A DNA stretch of 64,000 nucleotides from Luidia sarsii (Eukaryota; Echinodermata; Asteroidea; Paxillosida; Luidiidae). A program made the position numbers and the translations under genes. Shown one piece after another: positions 1 to 10,702 of the stretch (positions are counted from its first letter, which is position 1; every line of letters begins with the position of its first letter). The DNA lies in contig OX465115.1 of the NCBI GenBank assembly GCA_949987565.1, positions 2,747,959 to 2,811,958 of the forward strand. Reading direction: 5' to 3'. The notes under the pieces were generated by a model. It was given only the letters and a program-made list of their open reading frames with translations. It searched no databases and was not told the DNA's origin.

Positions 1-480
1 GAGAAAGAGAAAGAGAGACAACGAGAGAGGGAAGGAGAGATGGCAGGAGAGATGGCAGGAGAGAGAGGAAGGTGGGAAAGAGAGAGGGGGAGGGTGAGAG
101 AGAGGGAGAGAGAGGGTGAGGGAGAAAGAGAGGGAGAGGGTGAGAGATGGAGAGAGAGAGAGAGGGTGTAGAGAGAGAAAGAGAAAGAGAGAAGAGAGAG
201 GGAAAGAGAGATGGCAGGAGAGAGAGGGGTGGGAGAGAGAGAGGGAGAGAGTGAGAGAGAGGGTGAGAGAGAGAGGGAGAGAGAGAGAGGGTGTAGAGAG
301 AGAAAAAAAAAGAAGAGAGAGGGAATGAGAGACGGCAGGAGAGAGGGGAGAGAGAGATGGAGAGAGTGGAGAGAGGGAGAAAGATGGAGAGAGAAAGAGG
401 AAGAGAGAGAGAGGAGGGAGAGAGAAAGACATAGAGGGAGAGGGGACAGACAAAGAGAGATTTAGGGAGAGAGGGTGAGG
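1..480. repeat. GA-rich (homopurine) microsatellite tract
   Basis: Almost pure purine on the + strand, made of GAGA runs broken by GGG and GAAA, with a few TG and TGTAG interruptions. Two segments, about 115-210 and 240-330, resemble each other (GAGAGGGTGTAGAGAGAGAAA occurs in both, with small changes), so the tract grew partly by duplication of units near 120 bp. Open frames across it read as Arg/Glu-rich low-complexity peptide and are not credible genes. The repeat continues to the window edge, so its true length is unknown. Confidence 0.95.
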
Positions 481-974
481 GAAAGGGATACGAGGAACAC
501 ATGGATGTCTAACTCAAAAGGTTAAATTCTATCTGATTGATCACACCCTTCAGCCCGAGAAACTGTGTAGCCATCCTCCTTCACTCTTGAGCAGAAAGCC
601 GACCGAAGCTCCCCAAACTCTGTCTACCGCTAGACCTATTCTAGGCAATCCTTCAATGGGGGCCAATTAAGCCCTACTGCATCAATTATCTTTCGTTTGG
701 AGAACTGAGAAGCAACCCCTATGTCCACCTACCCACCTGCTGCCTTCTTGGCCCCATTTTAAAGACACTTTTAAACAAGTTCCTCACAAAATTTTAGAAG
801 ATGGTTCTTACAATCACAAACCCATCCAATTCATTACTGTTAAATTATTTATCAAATTGTCAAATTTCCATTCAAATGATTTTAATTCCAGTCATCTTTA
901 AAGAACACAAACATGCTTTACTGATAACATCCAATTTCAGTGTTCAAAAAGTCGCATTGAACTGCAAAGTTACA
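481..974. other. Non-coding stretch, nothing recognised
   Basis: Ordinary mixed-composition sequence turning AT-rich after about 780. Reading frames are short and show no recognisable domain. The last part may belong to the dispersed repeat that follows, whose left boundary I can place only by comparison with the single other copy. Confidence 0.5.
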
Positions 975-1468
975 GGTTTGCAGAAATCAAAATTAACTTG
1001 GGGTTAAATAAATCGGTATTGTTATAAAAACCCATTGTGTCTATCAGTTTTGAGACCAAAAATGATTAATTTATCAAAAAAAACACTACATTTTGGAGAT
1101 GAACGTACTACGTCACAGACAGAATTTGTGGTCAGCCTTGAGGTCGTGCGCTTTGCACTGGCCCTGCATTGTCTCTATTGTCTATCAGCCGTAAATACCG
1201 CACTGTCACATGCGCAGTAGCGCACTTTACCGTCTCAGCATTTCGATCACCTCGCTCGGCTGCTTTTGGTCTGTATGTGACGTCACACTGACATGCTCAC
1301 AGAGGGGATTTTTGGGGGGCGGGGCGAACATGGACTTTTTTCAACGTTTTGGGGCGAAATTAGGCGCTAACAATAATTTTTAAGATCATTCCTGTATTTA
1401 TTAAATTGTGAACATTACCTAAGAAGAGTTTTCAGCTCTTTTTTTTCAAATCCTATTTTTGTAGACCT
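975..1468 (+). repeat. Dispersed ~490-bp repeat, copy 1
   Basis: This segment matches the reverse complement of 26,440-26,917. Shared landmarks in order are AAATCAAAATTAACTTGGGG, TATTGTTATAAAA, the TTTGAGACCAAAA region, GATGAACGTACTACGTCACA (diverged in the other copy), GACATGCTCACAG, GAACATGGACTTTTTTCAA and AACATTACCTAAGAAGAG. I see no terminal inverted repeats, poly-A tail or coding potential. It is an unclassified interspersed repeat, possibly part of a longer transposon. Copy membership is clear from the alignment; class is unknown. Confidence 0.75.
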
Positions 1469-2184
1469 AGCCTTTGAGAAAGGTCCTGCAATAGGATGGA
1501 AATGTCAGGTCCCTCCCTAATCTTGGATAACTTCTTGTACAGAGAACAAAACATGTGACTCACTAGGGAACCCTGCCTAGCAATTAATCTAAAGATGTTG
1601 TTTCTGAACCCGACTATAATTTTAACAATCACCAGAATGGCTACGGTCTGATTTGTATCTTATCACGGGCTGAGCCGTCTTGAGTTTGACCTCACCACGT
1701 ACCGGTGCCGGCCCAAACCCCATTCCTTGCCAGAGCTCATAATATCCCCGGTAATGCATCAACAGTGTTATCTCAGCTGACAATCCTTCTCTCTCTTCCC
1801 CCCCTCCCCCCTTCTTTCTTTGGCACTGCATGGCCGGCCTGGTTCTCATTTCCAAGACCTGGCCGGCAGGGAAGAAGAAGCTGATTGCACTGCCCGGACA
1901 GGAAATTGGCAAACATGGCAGTCATGGAACTTGCATAGCGCTTGCACCTCAAAAGGAGGTGTGCTGGAGATGGTGAGGAAGGGGAGGGAGGGAGGGTAAG
2001 GTTCCCAACAATCAGGTGGTAAGTGCCCGTGTAGGTTGTAGACATAAATGCCTACGAAAACGTGGCAGTAATGGCCGCCGCTGAGCAAAAAGTCTCTCGT
2101 AGCCCATCACGTAGCTCACCGTGTGCGCTGATCTGAGATTTCTTTCTCAAGAGGCTGTGAGACCAATATCTATCATGTTTGATA
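1469..2184. other. Non-coding stretch, nothing recognised
   Basis: Mixed-composition sequence. Short minus-strand frames at 1,622-2,088 overlap one another in different phases and have no recognisable domain. A degraded partial match to the GGTCCTGC hairpin family is visible near 1,470-1,500 (TTTGAGAAAGGTCCTGC then AATAGGAT). Confidence 0.5.
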
Positions 2185-2360
2185 TCTTAAGGTGATATAC
2201 AAAAATGTTGCAAACTGCTTACTGACTAAAATTACCGAAAAGTAAATCTAAAATTTAGTGGGCCTGACGTTTCAATCCTAGCAGGACCTTTCTTTCTGCC
2301 TTTGAGAAAGGTCCTGCTAGGATCGAAACGTCAGGCCCACTAAATTTTAGATTTATGTTT
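2185..2360. mobile_element. Palindromic MITE-like element, GGCCTGACGTTTC family, copy 1
   Basis: A hairpin with 51-bp arms at 2,243-2,293 and 2,305-2,355, one mismatch (CAATCC versus CGATCC) and an 11-nt loop. The core reads GTGGGCCTGACGTTTC then ATCCTAGCAGGACC. The left flank (AATGTTGCAAACTGCTTACTGAC) recurs, inverted, beside the copy at 18,573-18,727, so the element is larger than the hairpin. Degraded relatives lie near 17,125, 25,430, 27,060 and 28,960. It carries no protein; a small non-autonomous DNA element is the natural reading. No target duplication could be defined. Confidence 0.85.
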
Positions 2361-3059
2361 GATATCTGTTCGCCTCGCGTGGATGCAAACACATCGTGTG
2401 TGGCGATTTGAGCTATGCGGTGAGCTAACTTGAGCTAGTATGCGCTGAGTAAAAAAATTACAACTGGCAAATGAAAGCGTGCACTCTGTTCACACGATGG
2501 TTTCCAAAAATAATTTTTTTTACTCAGCAAGGAGCTCAAGTCGCCGCACACGATAAAAACTGAAAACTGCTGGGTTGAGTTTGGTCGATATTGCGCATTT
2601 TTGTCAACGGAATATTCCTGGGCTCTCTCTCTTTATCACCGGCGCTCAAAAGCGTTTGATTTGTCGCACTTAGAGATACTAAAGGAAATTGACACTGGTT
2701 GTGCCAGCTGTACGCGTTTTACATTCAGCGCTTAAAAAAAAAAAAAAAAAAAAAAAAAAACGTTGGGTCCCCCGACTCCCCCCCCCTGGTTATCAAAATG
2801 TGCCATCGACGCATGAGGACTCCGACTCTCTGAGCCCATCCAAAACTGTTCCCCTGCGCTAATAGATTGCATATCCACAACATAGAAATTGACACGTTAC
2901 GAGTTAATCCCAACGGAGTCGGATTTGTCCAACTGCACTTGTAAGTCGGGGGGGGGGGGGAGGGGAGGGGGGGGTCGGAGATTGTTCTGTATCTCGGGGA
3001 AGCATGGTAAGTGTTGATACACGGGTTCATAAGTGGGTCTGTTGAAAGGACCCGCCGAA
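2361..3059. other. Non-coding stretch with an A-run
   Basis: Nothing gene-like is visible. An A-run of about 27 lies at 2,734-2,760 and G-runs at 2,949-2,973. The A-run has no recognisable SINE or LINE body upstream. Confidence 0.5.
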
Positions 3060-3061
3060 GA

Positions 3062-3175
3062 CATGGAGAAAGAGAGAGAGAGAGAGGGAGATAGAGAGAG
3101 CGAGGGAGAGAGGGAGTGAGGGGGTGACTCTCTCTTTCTCTCTCCCCCTCTCTCTCTCTCTCTCTCTCTCTCTTT
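3062..3175. repeat. Facing GA and CT tracts (inverted microsatellite)
   Basis: A GA-rich tract (about 3,062-3,122) is followed after a few bases by a CT-rich tract (about 3,126-3,175). The purine strand switches sides in the middle, so one strand can pair with itself as a long imperfect hairpin. Confidence 0.85.
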
Positions 3176-3600
3176 AGCCCGAATATCACCTGCAATACAC
3201 TCATTGAGTCGATCCGGTGATAATTGAGAAAACCCTTAGACAGTCTGTGGAGTTGAATGTCTCACCGTCCCTCACCAAGGTTTCCGTAACCCCGGCCCGT
3301 ACGTCCTCTCTGAAATGTGATAGCAGACCCCCCCCCCCCCTCTCTCCCTCCCTCCTTCCCTTCAAAAAGAATCTGGCGTCTCCCAAAAGTTGCCCGAGAT
3401 CGGCTGTGACTACACGGAGCAGGGGAGCGGGCAGAGGAGGAGGGGGGGGGAGGGGGGGTAGGTACTCCGACTGAAGGCATGTCGATGGACTATCATGCGC
3501 AACGCACTCTACTGTCCTTATCCTGTGTTAATTGACCAATTCTACAAAGAAAAAATCCAGGCTTCCTGTTCTGATTAAACTCGGCAAGTTGTCGTTCAAC
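3176..3600. other. Non-coding, C- and G-run rich
   Basis: Contains C-run 3,331-3,340 and G-runs near 3,441-3,459. Short frames overlap on both strands with low-complexity content; none is convincing. Confidence 0.45.
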
Positions 3601-3661
3601 CCCCCCCCCCCCCTCATCCCCCTCATCCCCCTCATCCCCCTCATCCCCCTCTCCTCCCCCC
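3601..3661. repeat. C-run plus tandem 10-mer (CCCCCTCATC)n
   Basis: A run of 13 C is followed by about four tandem copies of a CCCCCTCATC-type unit ending in CCCCCTCTCC. The minus strand carries four or more G-runs within 60 bases, which fits the pattern of a G-quadruplex. Confidence 0.85.
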
Positions 3662-4596
3662 TACTTTCATCCACCCTCAGACGTTCACCTCCTCTCAATC
3701 ACTCCTACTTGATGGCATCCTCAAACTCGTATTATCTTTCGGGATTAAAAAATCACATAAAGATATTTCCCTGGACTTCGGGGAGAGAGGGGGAAGAGGG
3801 GGAGAGGAGGGAGGGAGGGAGGGGGGAGGTGAGCGTTTCCTGGGGCCCCTTTGAGTCAAAGTATCTGCCTTGGGTTGGCGGTCATGAGCAGGGGGGAGAG
3901 GGGGGGAGGGGAGAGAAAGAGAGAGAGAGAGAGGGAGAGAGAGACCGGCTCCACACTGCAGGAATGATTTAAGCAGAGGCTCTGCCGAAATGAAGGGCTG
4001 CCGGTATTGGCCGCCACTGGGGAATTCAGGCTCCAGTGACTTGCAGAAAGATCTCAGAAGTCTATGACCTTTCACGGGAGCAGACCTTCACATGACCTAG
4101 CCTATACACAGGTCCAAACCCCCCCCCCCCACACTCTCACCTCGCCACGCCTCTCTCACTCCTCCTCCCCTGAGGGTAAAGGGGGGGGGGTTTGGCGGAT
4201 TCACCAAAGGTACCACCGCTGAAAATCGGGCAAATTGTGTGTGTGCACGCGCGTCTGTGTCTGCGTCTGCGTGTGCGTGTGTGTGTGTGTGTGGAAATCA
4301 CTTCTCCTTAACCGCAGTGGGAGGGAGGTCGTCATGGGCTGCATCAGAACCCCCCAACTCCGAGGAGAGGAGGGGAAGGGGGAGGGGTGCGGGGGCTCAG
4401 CAGGGGAAAAAAGTCAAGGGGAAATCATGTAGGATTTAAGGTTTACTGAGCGACATGTCTGTTTCCTTGCGTCCCATCCTGCCGGTAATCAAACCAAGGA
4501 GGTGGGACTTTTCTCGGGACAAGGGGGAGTGACTGTCATGGATGTGTGCTGATAAACGTCTGCAAAGGTGAATCCCCTAGTTGACGCTAATTTAAA

Positions 4597-4630
<34 letters not shown>

Positions 4631-6396
4631 ACGAAAAATCGGTGCTGCTTCACGAGTGCGTGCGTGCCTGCCTGACTGCCTGCCAAATACCTGGGGCTTT
4701 TGAAGGTGAGGGGGTAGGAGGGGGGGAGATGAGAGGGGGGAGCTTTGGGGCCATGCCTATGCCTGTGAAAAGCTGAACTTAGGGAATTTTCACTCATAAT
4801 GGCAGGCGGCCAGTAGGGAAAGGTGAAGGATAAGGCTGTTAAGGGATGCTCGAAGTTTTCGGGGTAAGATGTACGAGGAAAGAGGTGCAAGCGGGGCACT
4901 GGGCAGAATCAATCCCACTCTCCAATGTGCCGGGGATGAGCGCTCTGGAGGCAATCTGATGCACATTTGCGCGATTTCCAAGCGGAAGCGCGGACTGGAT
5001 CCAGGGAGAGGCATGACCTGCACACACATACATACGACTTACGAGTGTGTATGTATACAATCCGTGCATGCACAGGCAGTGTATCATCAGATGGCCGCAT
5101 GCTTTGTGCATTTATGAATTGAATCCACACCGACTAATTGAAAGCGGCAGTGATGATGCGAGGGCACTGCACACACGCACCCTTACACCCCTATACTTGT
5201 GGGCTATTTCCTTTGTTCTCGTGTACTAAAAAATCACTCCTAGAAAAGCCTAATTCAAATCGCTCCCTTTCGAACCAGAATCACTTTCCTGGGCTGAAAT
5301 TTCTAGCGAACGTCCCTTATATGATATTAGTTCTATTTGCGACGGATAAACATACCTCGGAAATTTCCCCTTTTTGAGTTAATTCCAAATAACCAGTTTC
5401 GTGAAAACCTTATGGGGTACCCAAAAAAGTACCCCACACACACACACACACCAACACACAGAGGGCATGCACGACCGTAGGTACAGTGTAGGAGAGTGCC
5501 TTCCCTCACTCCTCTCCCTGGGTCTCTCCCCACTGCCAGCGTGGTCGTTACAGGATCGGGCCGCACCTGCAATCACCTGTGGCCCATTTGCGTTCAGGCT
5601 CCCCAAGCACTGCCCGCTGGAGTTTCACGCCCAACCGGAACCCCAATTAGCATCCCAGGAAAAACAAAAGCCTCGGCATCGGACCAGTGACCCCCCCCCT
5701 CTCCCCTCCCCTCCCTCCTCCTCCTCTGAGCCTCCCCCACCCATTTGGAACCGGTGCCCGCCTCCATCATCTCACTGCCTCCGAGGGATATGCCAAGGGC
5801 TATGCGGAGGTTGCTTGATTGGGGAGCGAGAGAGCAGGGGCAGTAAGGGAAGGGGGGGAGCAAGGCAGGGACACAATATGAACGCTCGAGTTTGGCAGCA
5901 AGTCCAACCACCCCTGATTTAATCCAACTACCAGTCCACCCTACAAGCATACAGCGTGTGGTTACTATGTGTATACCAGCGCCTCAGTCGTTCACACACC
6001 TGTGCTCGTGCATGTAGCTTTACACACTGATGAACTGCCTCTAATGTCCTTGATCCCTGCTTGCACCGGCTAGCAGCAAGGTATTCAGAGCTAGCAGCAC
6101 GTGCAGACAGACGCACGTACTGTATGCACAATGCCCCGCCAAAGTTGAGGACGGCATACTGCAGTTTGCTGCATGACTTGGCAAACCCGGTCAGGAGTGA
6201 CATTTACAGTGAGTTTTACTGCTGCGTGAACAGCCCCGCTTGATTCTGGTCCAGTCCCCCCCAAAAAAAAAATATAAAAAAAATATTAATTTCACACCTG
6301 AGTATTCAGCTATTCAGTGGATATGAAGCTGAAGAAGAATACTTGGGGCATTTCAATCTGAAGTATGAACATAGGGAAAGACCAGAATTATCTTTC
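3662..6396. other. Non-coding stretch with scattered microsatellites
   Basis: Purine-rich segment at about 3,780-3,950, a (TG)n-type repeat at 4,233-4,293 with GC and CTG interruptions, an A-run at 4,601-4,629 and (CA)n at 5,435-5,461. No reading frame shows domain-like composition and no splice-flanked exon stands out. Confidence 0.5.
4233..4293. repeat. (TG)n-type microsatellite
   Basis: Alternating TG with CG and CTG variants, ending in an uninterrupted TG run. This is alternating purine/pyrimidine sequence. Confidence 0.9.
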
Positions 6397-6697
6397 TTTA
6401 AAGCCCCTACACAACATTGGTAAGATTAAAAAACAGACATATTCACAGATTTACATGAAACTTTTACAGTTTGAAGATGGTTATATATAGTAGAAACCTC
6501 CCACTGAAATATTTCTGCCTAAAATGCTGTATTTTGGGAGAAAAGAGTTCAGAAATAATGTACGTATCACCCCCAGATCTAAACATTTTCAAGAAACAAA
6601 TGTTCAAAGCATTTTTTCACTATTTTCCAGTTGGAGGATTGAGCTGAAATTTTCACAGGTATCCATGACCTCGACCAATGTTGTGTTATCCCTTTAA
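6397..6697. mobile_element. MITE-like element, TTTAAAG...CAACATTGG family, copy 1
   Basis: Starts TTTAAAGCCCCTACACAACA and ends with the near reverse complement CCAATGTTGTGTTATCC followed by CTTTAAG, giving imperfect terminal inverted repeats of about 25 bp. The body matches 34,054-34,429 at several places (CACAGATTT, CAGTTTGAAGATGGT versus CAGTTTGTAGATGGTC, GAGCTGAAATTTTCACAGG versus GAGCTAAAACCTTCACAGG). No coding potential. Non-autonomous DNA transposon is inferred from the terminal repeats and recurrence. Confidence 0.8.
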
Positions 6698-6995
6698 GCA
6701 CGCTGTCACTTTTGGGGACGCAAATCTCTTTTTCAAAGTTTCGCTGATAAGCAAAAGGTCTTAGAAAATCGCTTTCTAATTTTAAAACCTTTCGGGCAAG
6801 CCTTGCTGGCAGTTAGGCATGAGTTTCCAATCAGAACGAAGACATGAATGTGTACAACAGAAATTGGTTTCGATCCCTGCAAGTGAGTGAAACCGGGCCA
6901 TTTTTTGTTTTATAAAAAAGGGTCGGTTTAATGAGAACCGGGCCCGGAGTAAGTTATCAAAGAGGTGGGTGTGGGGAAATAAGGGGGAGAGTGAT
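6698..6995. other. Non-coding, nothing recognised
   Basis: Mixed composition with no repeat or gene-like signal that I could identify. Confidence 0.45.
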
Positions 6996-7072
6996 TGAGG
7001 AGGAGGAGGAGGAGGAGGAGGAGGAGGAGGAGGAGGAGGAGGAGGAGGAGGAGGAGGAGAAGGAGGAGGAGG
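6996..7072. repeat. (GAG)n trinucleotide microsatellite
   Basis: About 25 nearly perfect GGA/GAG units on the + strand, followed by a G-run. The minus-strand frame reads poly-Ser or poly-Pro, which is a repeat artefact. Confidence 0.95.
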
Positions 7073-9450
7073 GGGGGGACTGATGCCAGAATGAACAGGG
7101 CCAAAGTTCTTGCACACCCCTGCCCCTTTCCATGTTCCTTCTAGATGTTGATACATGCACCTGTACCCTCTTCCTGTTCGGGGAGGGGGGGGGCAAGGGT
7201 AGTCGACATGACCCCTTTGGTGGTGTCCCAGGTGGATAAGTAAGGTATAGTCAGAGGGTACCTGGTAGTCATAGGGGTACAGGGAGCTGGTACACACATA
7301 GGCCGGTACCCATGCACATTGATCACCCCCCCCCCCTCCCCTCCCTCCCCCTTCAAAGCTGCTAAGACTTCGGTCCGCATTTGTTGATCTCGAATGTTGA
7401 AAATAACACTTAGCGATGCTATTCAAGAGAAAATGGCCAAAGTGGTTACCCAATAGACTGGACAAACTCTATGGGACGGGCAAGAAGATGATGAGCACAT
7501 GATCGCGGTGGGGATGGTGATGACGACGACAAAGAAAGAGGAGGAGAAATGGCTCTCAGTGGAAAACCAGAGATCTTTTTCCTTGAAATCGCAGGTGCAA
7601 AATGCATCAATGTCTGCGGACGTGGACATGTGTTTCGAGTTTCCACCAATAAAAGTGTGCCCAAATATCATTTCTTCTCACCTTGACAAAATATCAGTTT
7701 CCACCAGAGCTTGTTTTGAAACAAACTTCAGACTGTCTTAGTGGGGTTATTAGCAGGGGGAGTGGGGGGGGCACCTTGGCCCTCTGGCCTTGTCACCTAT
7801 TAAATTAGCTACTTGTAGCCAGACCGCTCACTAGGTGCGACCCCGCTTGGAGCAACGGGAGCCAGACTCTCATCACTGTCTGCAGGCGTTGTGGGGACCA
7901 GGGGGGAGGGGGGGGGTCAGAATCTTCATTACCCCGCGAGAGACGCCCGGCCATTACCGGCCGTGAAAACACCTGAAAAAATGTTGCCCCAACTCGCAAC
8001 TTTTTGGTTTTCCGTTAAACCAACAACAACAGGATAGGAAGGGAGAGTGGGAGAGAGAATGGGATCCCAGAGGGGGTGTTTTGATGGCTCCCAGATGAGT
8101 TAGGCTGACTGTATTGAGTGCATGCTGAAAGCCCGCTCAAAAAAGGGAAAGCTTACTATTAGGGGAAATTAATGGGTATACCCATAGACCGCACTCTCCT
8201 AATTCATTGGCTGTGTCCTAAAATTACATGTACATGGAAGCCGTTAGCCAATTCCAAATATACTCGTGCAGTTATAACTAGCCGTAGCCACTGATCTGCC
8301 TGCAGTCTCAAGAGGTCGGGGGGGGGGGGGGGGGGGGGGAAGGGGGCCGGGAGAAAGACAAAAAGAAGGAGTCTTAATGTCCGACCATCATTCAAAGGTT
8401 CTCTGCAGTAAGAGGCCGTGGGGGTGACCCGCTATGAATGCGGATTTGTACGAGTGAATAGACTGATTATCTTGGCCGAAACAGAACCTGGAACAAGATG
8501 ATGCCTACTTGTTCAAAGCAAGTGATAGCTTTTCCCCCTAACATCGACACAAGAGACACAATGTCTTCCCTGGTGTCCGTGACAGCCAACAGGATGGCCA
8601 TTGTATCATCCGTAGTTTTAAGGAAACCAAACACACAAACTAGCACCCCCAGGTTTTCTTTTAAAGGGGGGGGGGAGGAGGGAGGGGAGAAGGGGATATC
8701 ACTGATGTTATTCTCAGTTCTCTGCCCCTCTTTCCTTTCCTTCTTCTCTGTCTCTCTTGTGTGTCTCACTCCCGGTCTCTCTCCCTCGCCCAGCGCTCTG
8801 TGGGGGGAAACCTAAGCCGCACCACCATTTCTCCTTGGCAGTCACATGTAACTCCTCAACCTGGCTGGGAGATACGGGAGCCCAAAGACTAAACAACAAA
8901 GGTAGTCCTGGCTGGAGATCAGGCGTCAGTGTACAATGCAACGGGGGCCCCGTGTTTTTCTTCTTCTTCGGACTGATTTAGGAAGCCACACCACTCTGGA
9001 CACAGTTGTTGGTTCTCGTGGCATCGGGTTATCAGTTGGTTGGTTTGAAGTCCCCCCCCCCTAACCTTTGGACAATGCCTTTACTCAAAGTGAGCCGATA
9101 TCTTTGGCACCAGGACACTGGGAAAGCTGATCGTAACCGAGCCGAGGATGAGGGAGACCTGTTCTTTTTGTTCTCACGCCTCATTAAAACTCGCCTCGCA
9201 TCAATCTCCCTCCCTGCACAGGAGCGAGGCAGCCTTGCTCTGTGGTCTCCAAGGACACAACCAGAGACACACAAAAAAAGCAAGCTTTCGGGAAGAAAAC
9301 GTGGGATAAACCTCACCAGCTGATTCAGCAAACTGTGGACCTCACATTCAAAGAATTGCCGCTACAAAAAAAAATCCACATTTTCAAAAAAAATGCTCAA
9401 AAGTTGAACATAGCAAGGGAAACCCCGACTGAGATATCTAAAGCAAAATT
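7073..9450. other. Non-coding stretch with homopolymer runs
   Basis: No supported gene. C-run 7,327-7,336, G-runs 7,181-7,191, and an uninterrupted 22-base G-run at 8,318-8,339. Short frames on both strands overlap and lack family-like sequence. Confidence 0.5.
8318..8339. repeat. 22-base G homopolymer
   Basis: Uninterrupted G-run. The exact length is likely uncertain because long G-runs are error-prone in sequencing. Confidence 0.9.
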
Positions 9451-9517
9451 GAATTGAAAACTCGGCAAGGGAACATTTGGACCGGGGCTTGAATCCGAGA
9501 CCACTGGCTTAACGTAT
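9451..9517 (-). mobile_element. tRNA-derived SINE fragment, copy 1
   Basis: On the minus strand there is a degenerate tRNA 3' half, with the B-box-like GGATTCAAGCCCCGGTCC, followed by a tail ending GCCGAGTTTTCAATTC. The tail matches the copy at 25,510-25,588 (GGCCAACTTTTCAATTC). The 5' part is interrupted at about 9,518, where the GGGGTGGATTTCAC element begins. It is too degraded to be a tRNA gene. Confidence 0.6.
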
Positions 9518-9519
9518 CA

Positions 9520-9670
9520 GGGGTGGATTTCACAAAGCCTTGCGGTGCACAGTAGCTCAACTTACGATGGACAACCCATCGTAAGTTGTGATAGGCCGTA
9601 TAGTTTCTGGGCGTTACTCATCATCCTGTGATTGATCGTAATTTACGATGAGTTTAGTGAAATCAACCCC
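9520..9670. mobile_element. MITE with GGGGTGGATTTCAC termini, copy 1
   Basis: 151 bp. The ends are GGGGTGGATTTCACAAA and TTTAGTGAAATCAACCCC, imperfect inverted repeats of about 17 bp. Internally CTTACGATGGACAACCCATCGTAAG forms a second inverted repeat. A longer relative lies at 31,026-31,274. No protein is encoded; it is a short non-autonomous DNA element wedged between two SINE fragments of opposite orientation. Confidence 0.85.
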
Positions 9671-9671
9671 A

Positions 9672-9757
9672 GCACTAATACATTACGCCATAGGTCTCGG
9701 GTTCAAAGCACAGATTCCAGTCAAATTTTCTGAGCCAATTTTTTTTTTTTTTTTTAA
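9672..9757 (+). mobile_element. tRNA-derived SINE fragment, copy 2
   Basis: Reads CATAGGTCTCGGGTTCAAAG, resembling the anticodon-arm and T-arm region of the copy at 40,052-40,125 (CATAGGTCTCGGGTTCAAGT), then CAGTCAAATTTTCTGAGCCA and an 18-base T-run. The post-tRNA segment (TCAAAxTTTTxTGCCA then T-run) is shared with the other copies. The 5' tRNA half (A box) is missing or unrecognisable. Confidence 0.65.
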
Positions 9758-10459
9758 TCCTCAAAAGTTGCTAGAACCTGAAAATTAACTCTAGAGTGGG
9801 GGGAAACATGTGAACATATGATGACTCAGGACATGTCTCTATATCTTAGGTAGCCAGCCACACCACCATAGTAATTGTATTATCAGGGGGCCAAATGGGT
9901 CTCCCAGTAGACCTGAACTTAAAAAAAAAAAATGGCTTTGAATTTTTCTAGTTCCTTAAGGTGACTGGCTGGGCGACTGACCTCCAACATTCCGGTGGAC
10001 CGGTGCCAGCCTCTTATTTTTTTTTCGTATTAGTTTGCAATGGCACCTGGGCCACTGCCAGAGGCTTGTCCAGTGTGTACCCATCCTGTCTGGTTCCTGA
10101 CCCCTGAGTCTGATCTAATGAACGCTAGACTGCCTGCCACTCAGCACTCAACACTCTCACCATCACCTGATGACTTGGATACATCCTTGCACTGGACTTG
10201 TGGACAAGGAGAGAGAGAGAGAGGGGAGGGAGGGAGGGAGAGGGGGGGAACTGTGTCTACCCGGTGATTGGGAAAGTTCAGAGTTTTGAGTGATGAGAGA
10301 ATTGGGGTGCCAAAAAAAAATCCAGCCTTGAAACCCTACACTCGGGACTTTTTACCAGTACCCACAGAGCGCCATAGTCATACATGGTTGCTGTGACCAC
10401 ATATTCAAGAAAATGTATGCTCAGGTGAAACCTCTGGCGATAAGGAATGATTCAAATTC
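9758..10459. other. Non-coding, nothing recognised
   Basis: No gene or repeat family seen apart from short A- and T-runs and a GA-rich patch at about 10,208-10,250. Confidence 0.5.
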
Positions 10460-10702
10460 TGAAGAAGTAATAGGTTTTCGGTAGCACCATAAAAAATTAT
10501 CTTTTGTGAGTAACGGGTATGTGTGGTTCTGAAAAGAAGCGGAGCAACTCAACGTTTCAAACAGTATGCTCTGTACATTGTGTACGTTTTCAGGAGATGA
10601 GCATACTGTTTTAAATGTCTAGTTCCTCCGGTTCTTGTCAGAACCACACATACTCACAAAAGAGGACTTTGCGTGGTGTCACCGCAAGCCTATTACTTCT
10701 TC
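10460..10702. mobile_element. Palindromic MITE, CAACGTTTC family, diverged copy
   Basis: Starts GAAGAAGTAATAGGTTTTCG and ends with the near reverse complement ending CCTATTACTTCTTC. Inside, TTTTGTGAGTAACGGGTATG and CACACATACTCACAAAAG face each other, and CAACTCAACGTTTCAAACAG / GAGCATACTGTTTTAAATG form the inner stem. Layout and motifs (GTGTGGTTCTGAAAAGAAGC, GTGGTGTCACCGCAAGCC) match the elements at 12,090-12,368 and 29,484-29,772, so this is an older subfamily member. Confidence 0.8.
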
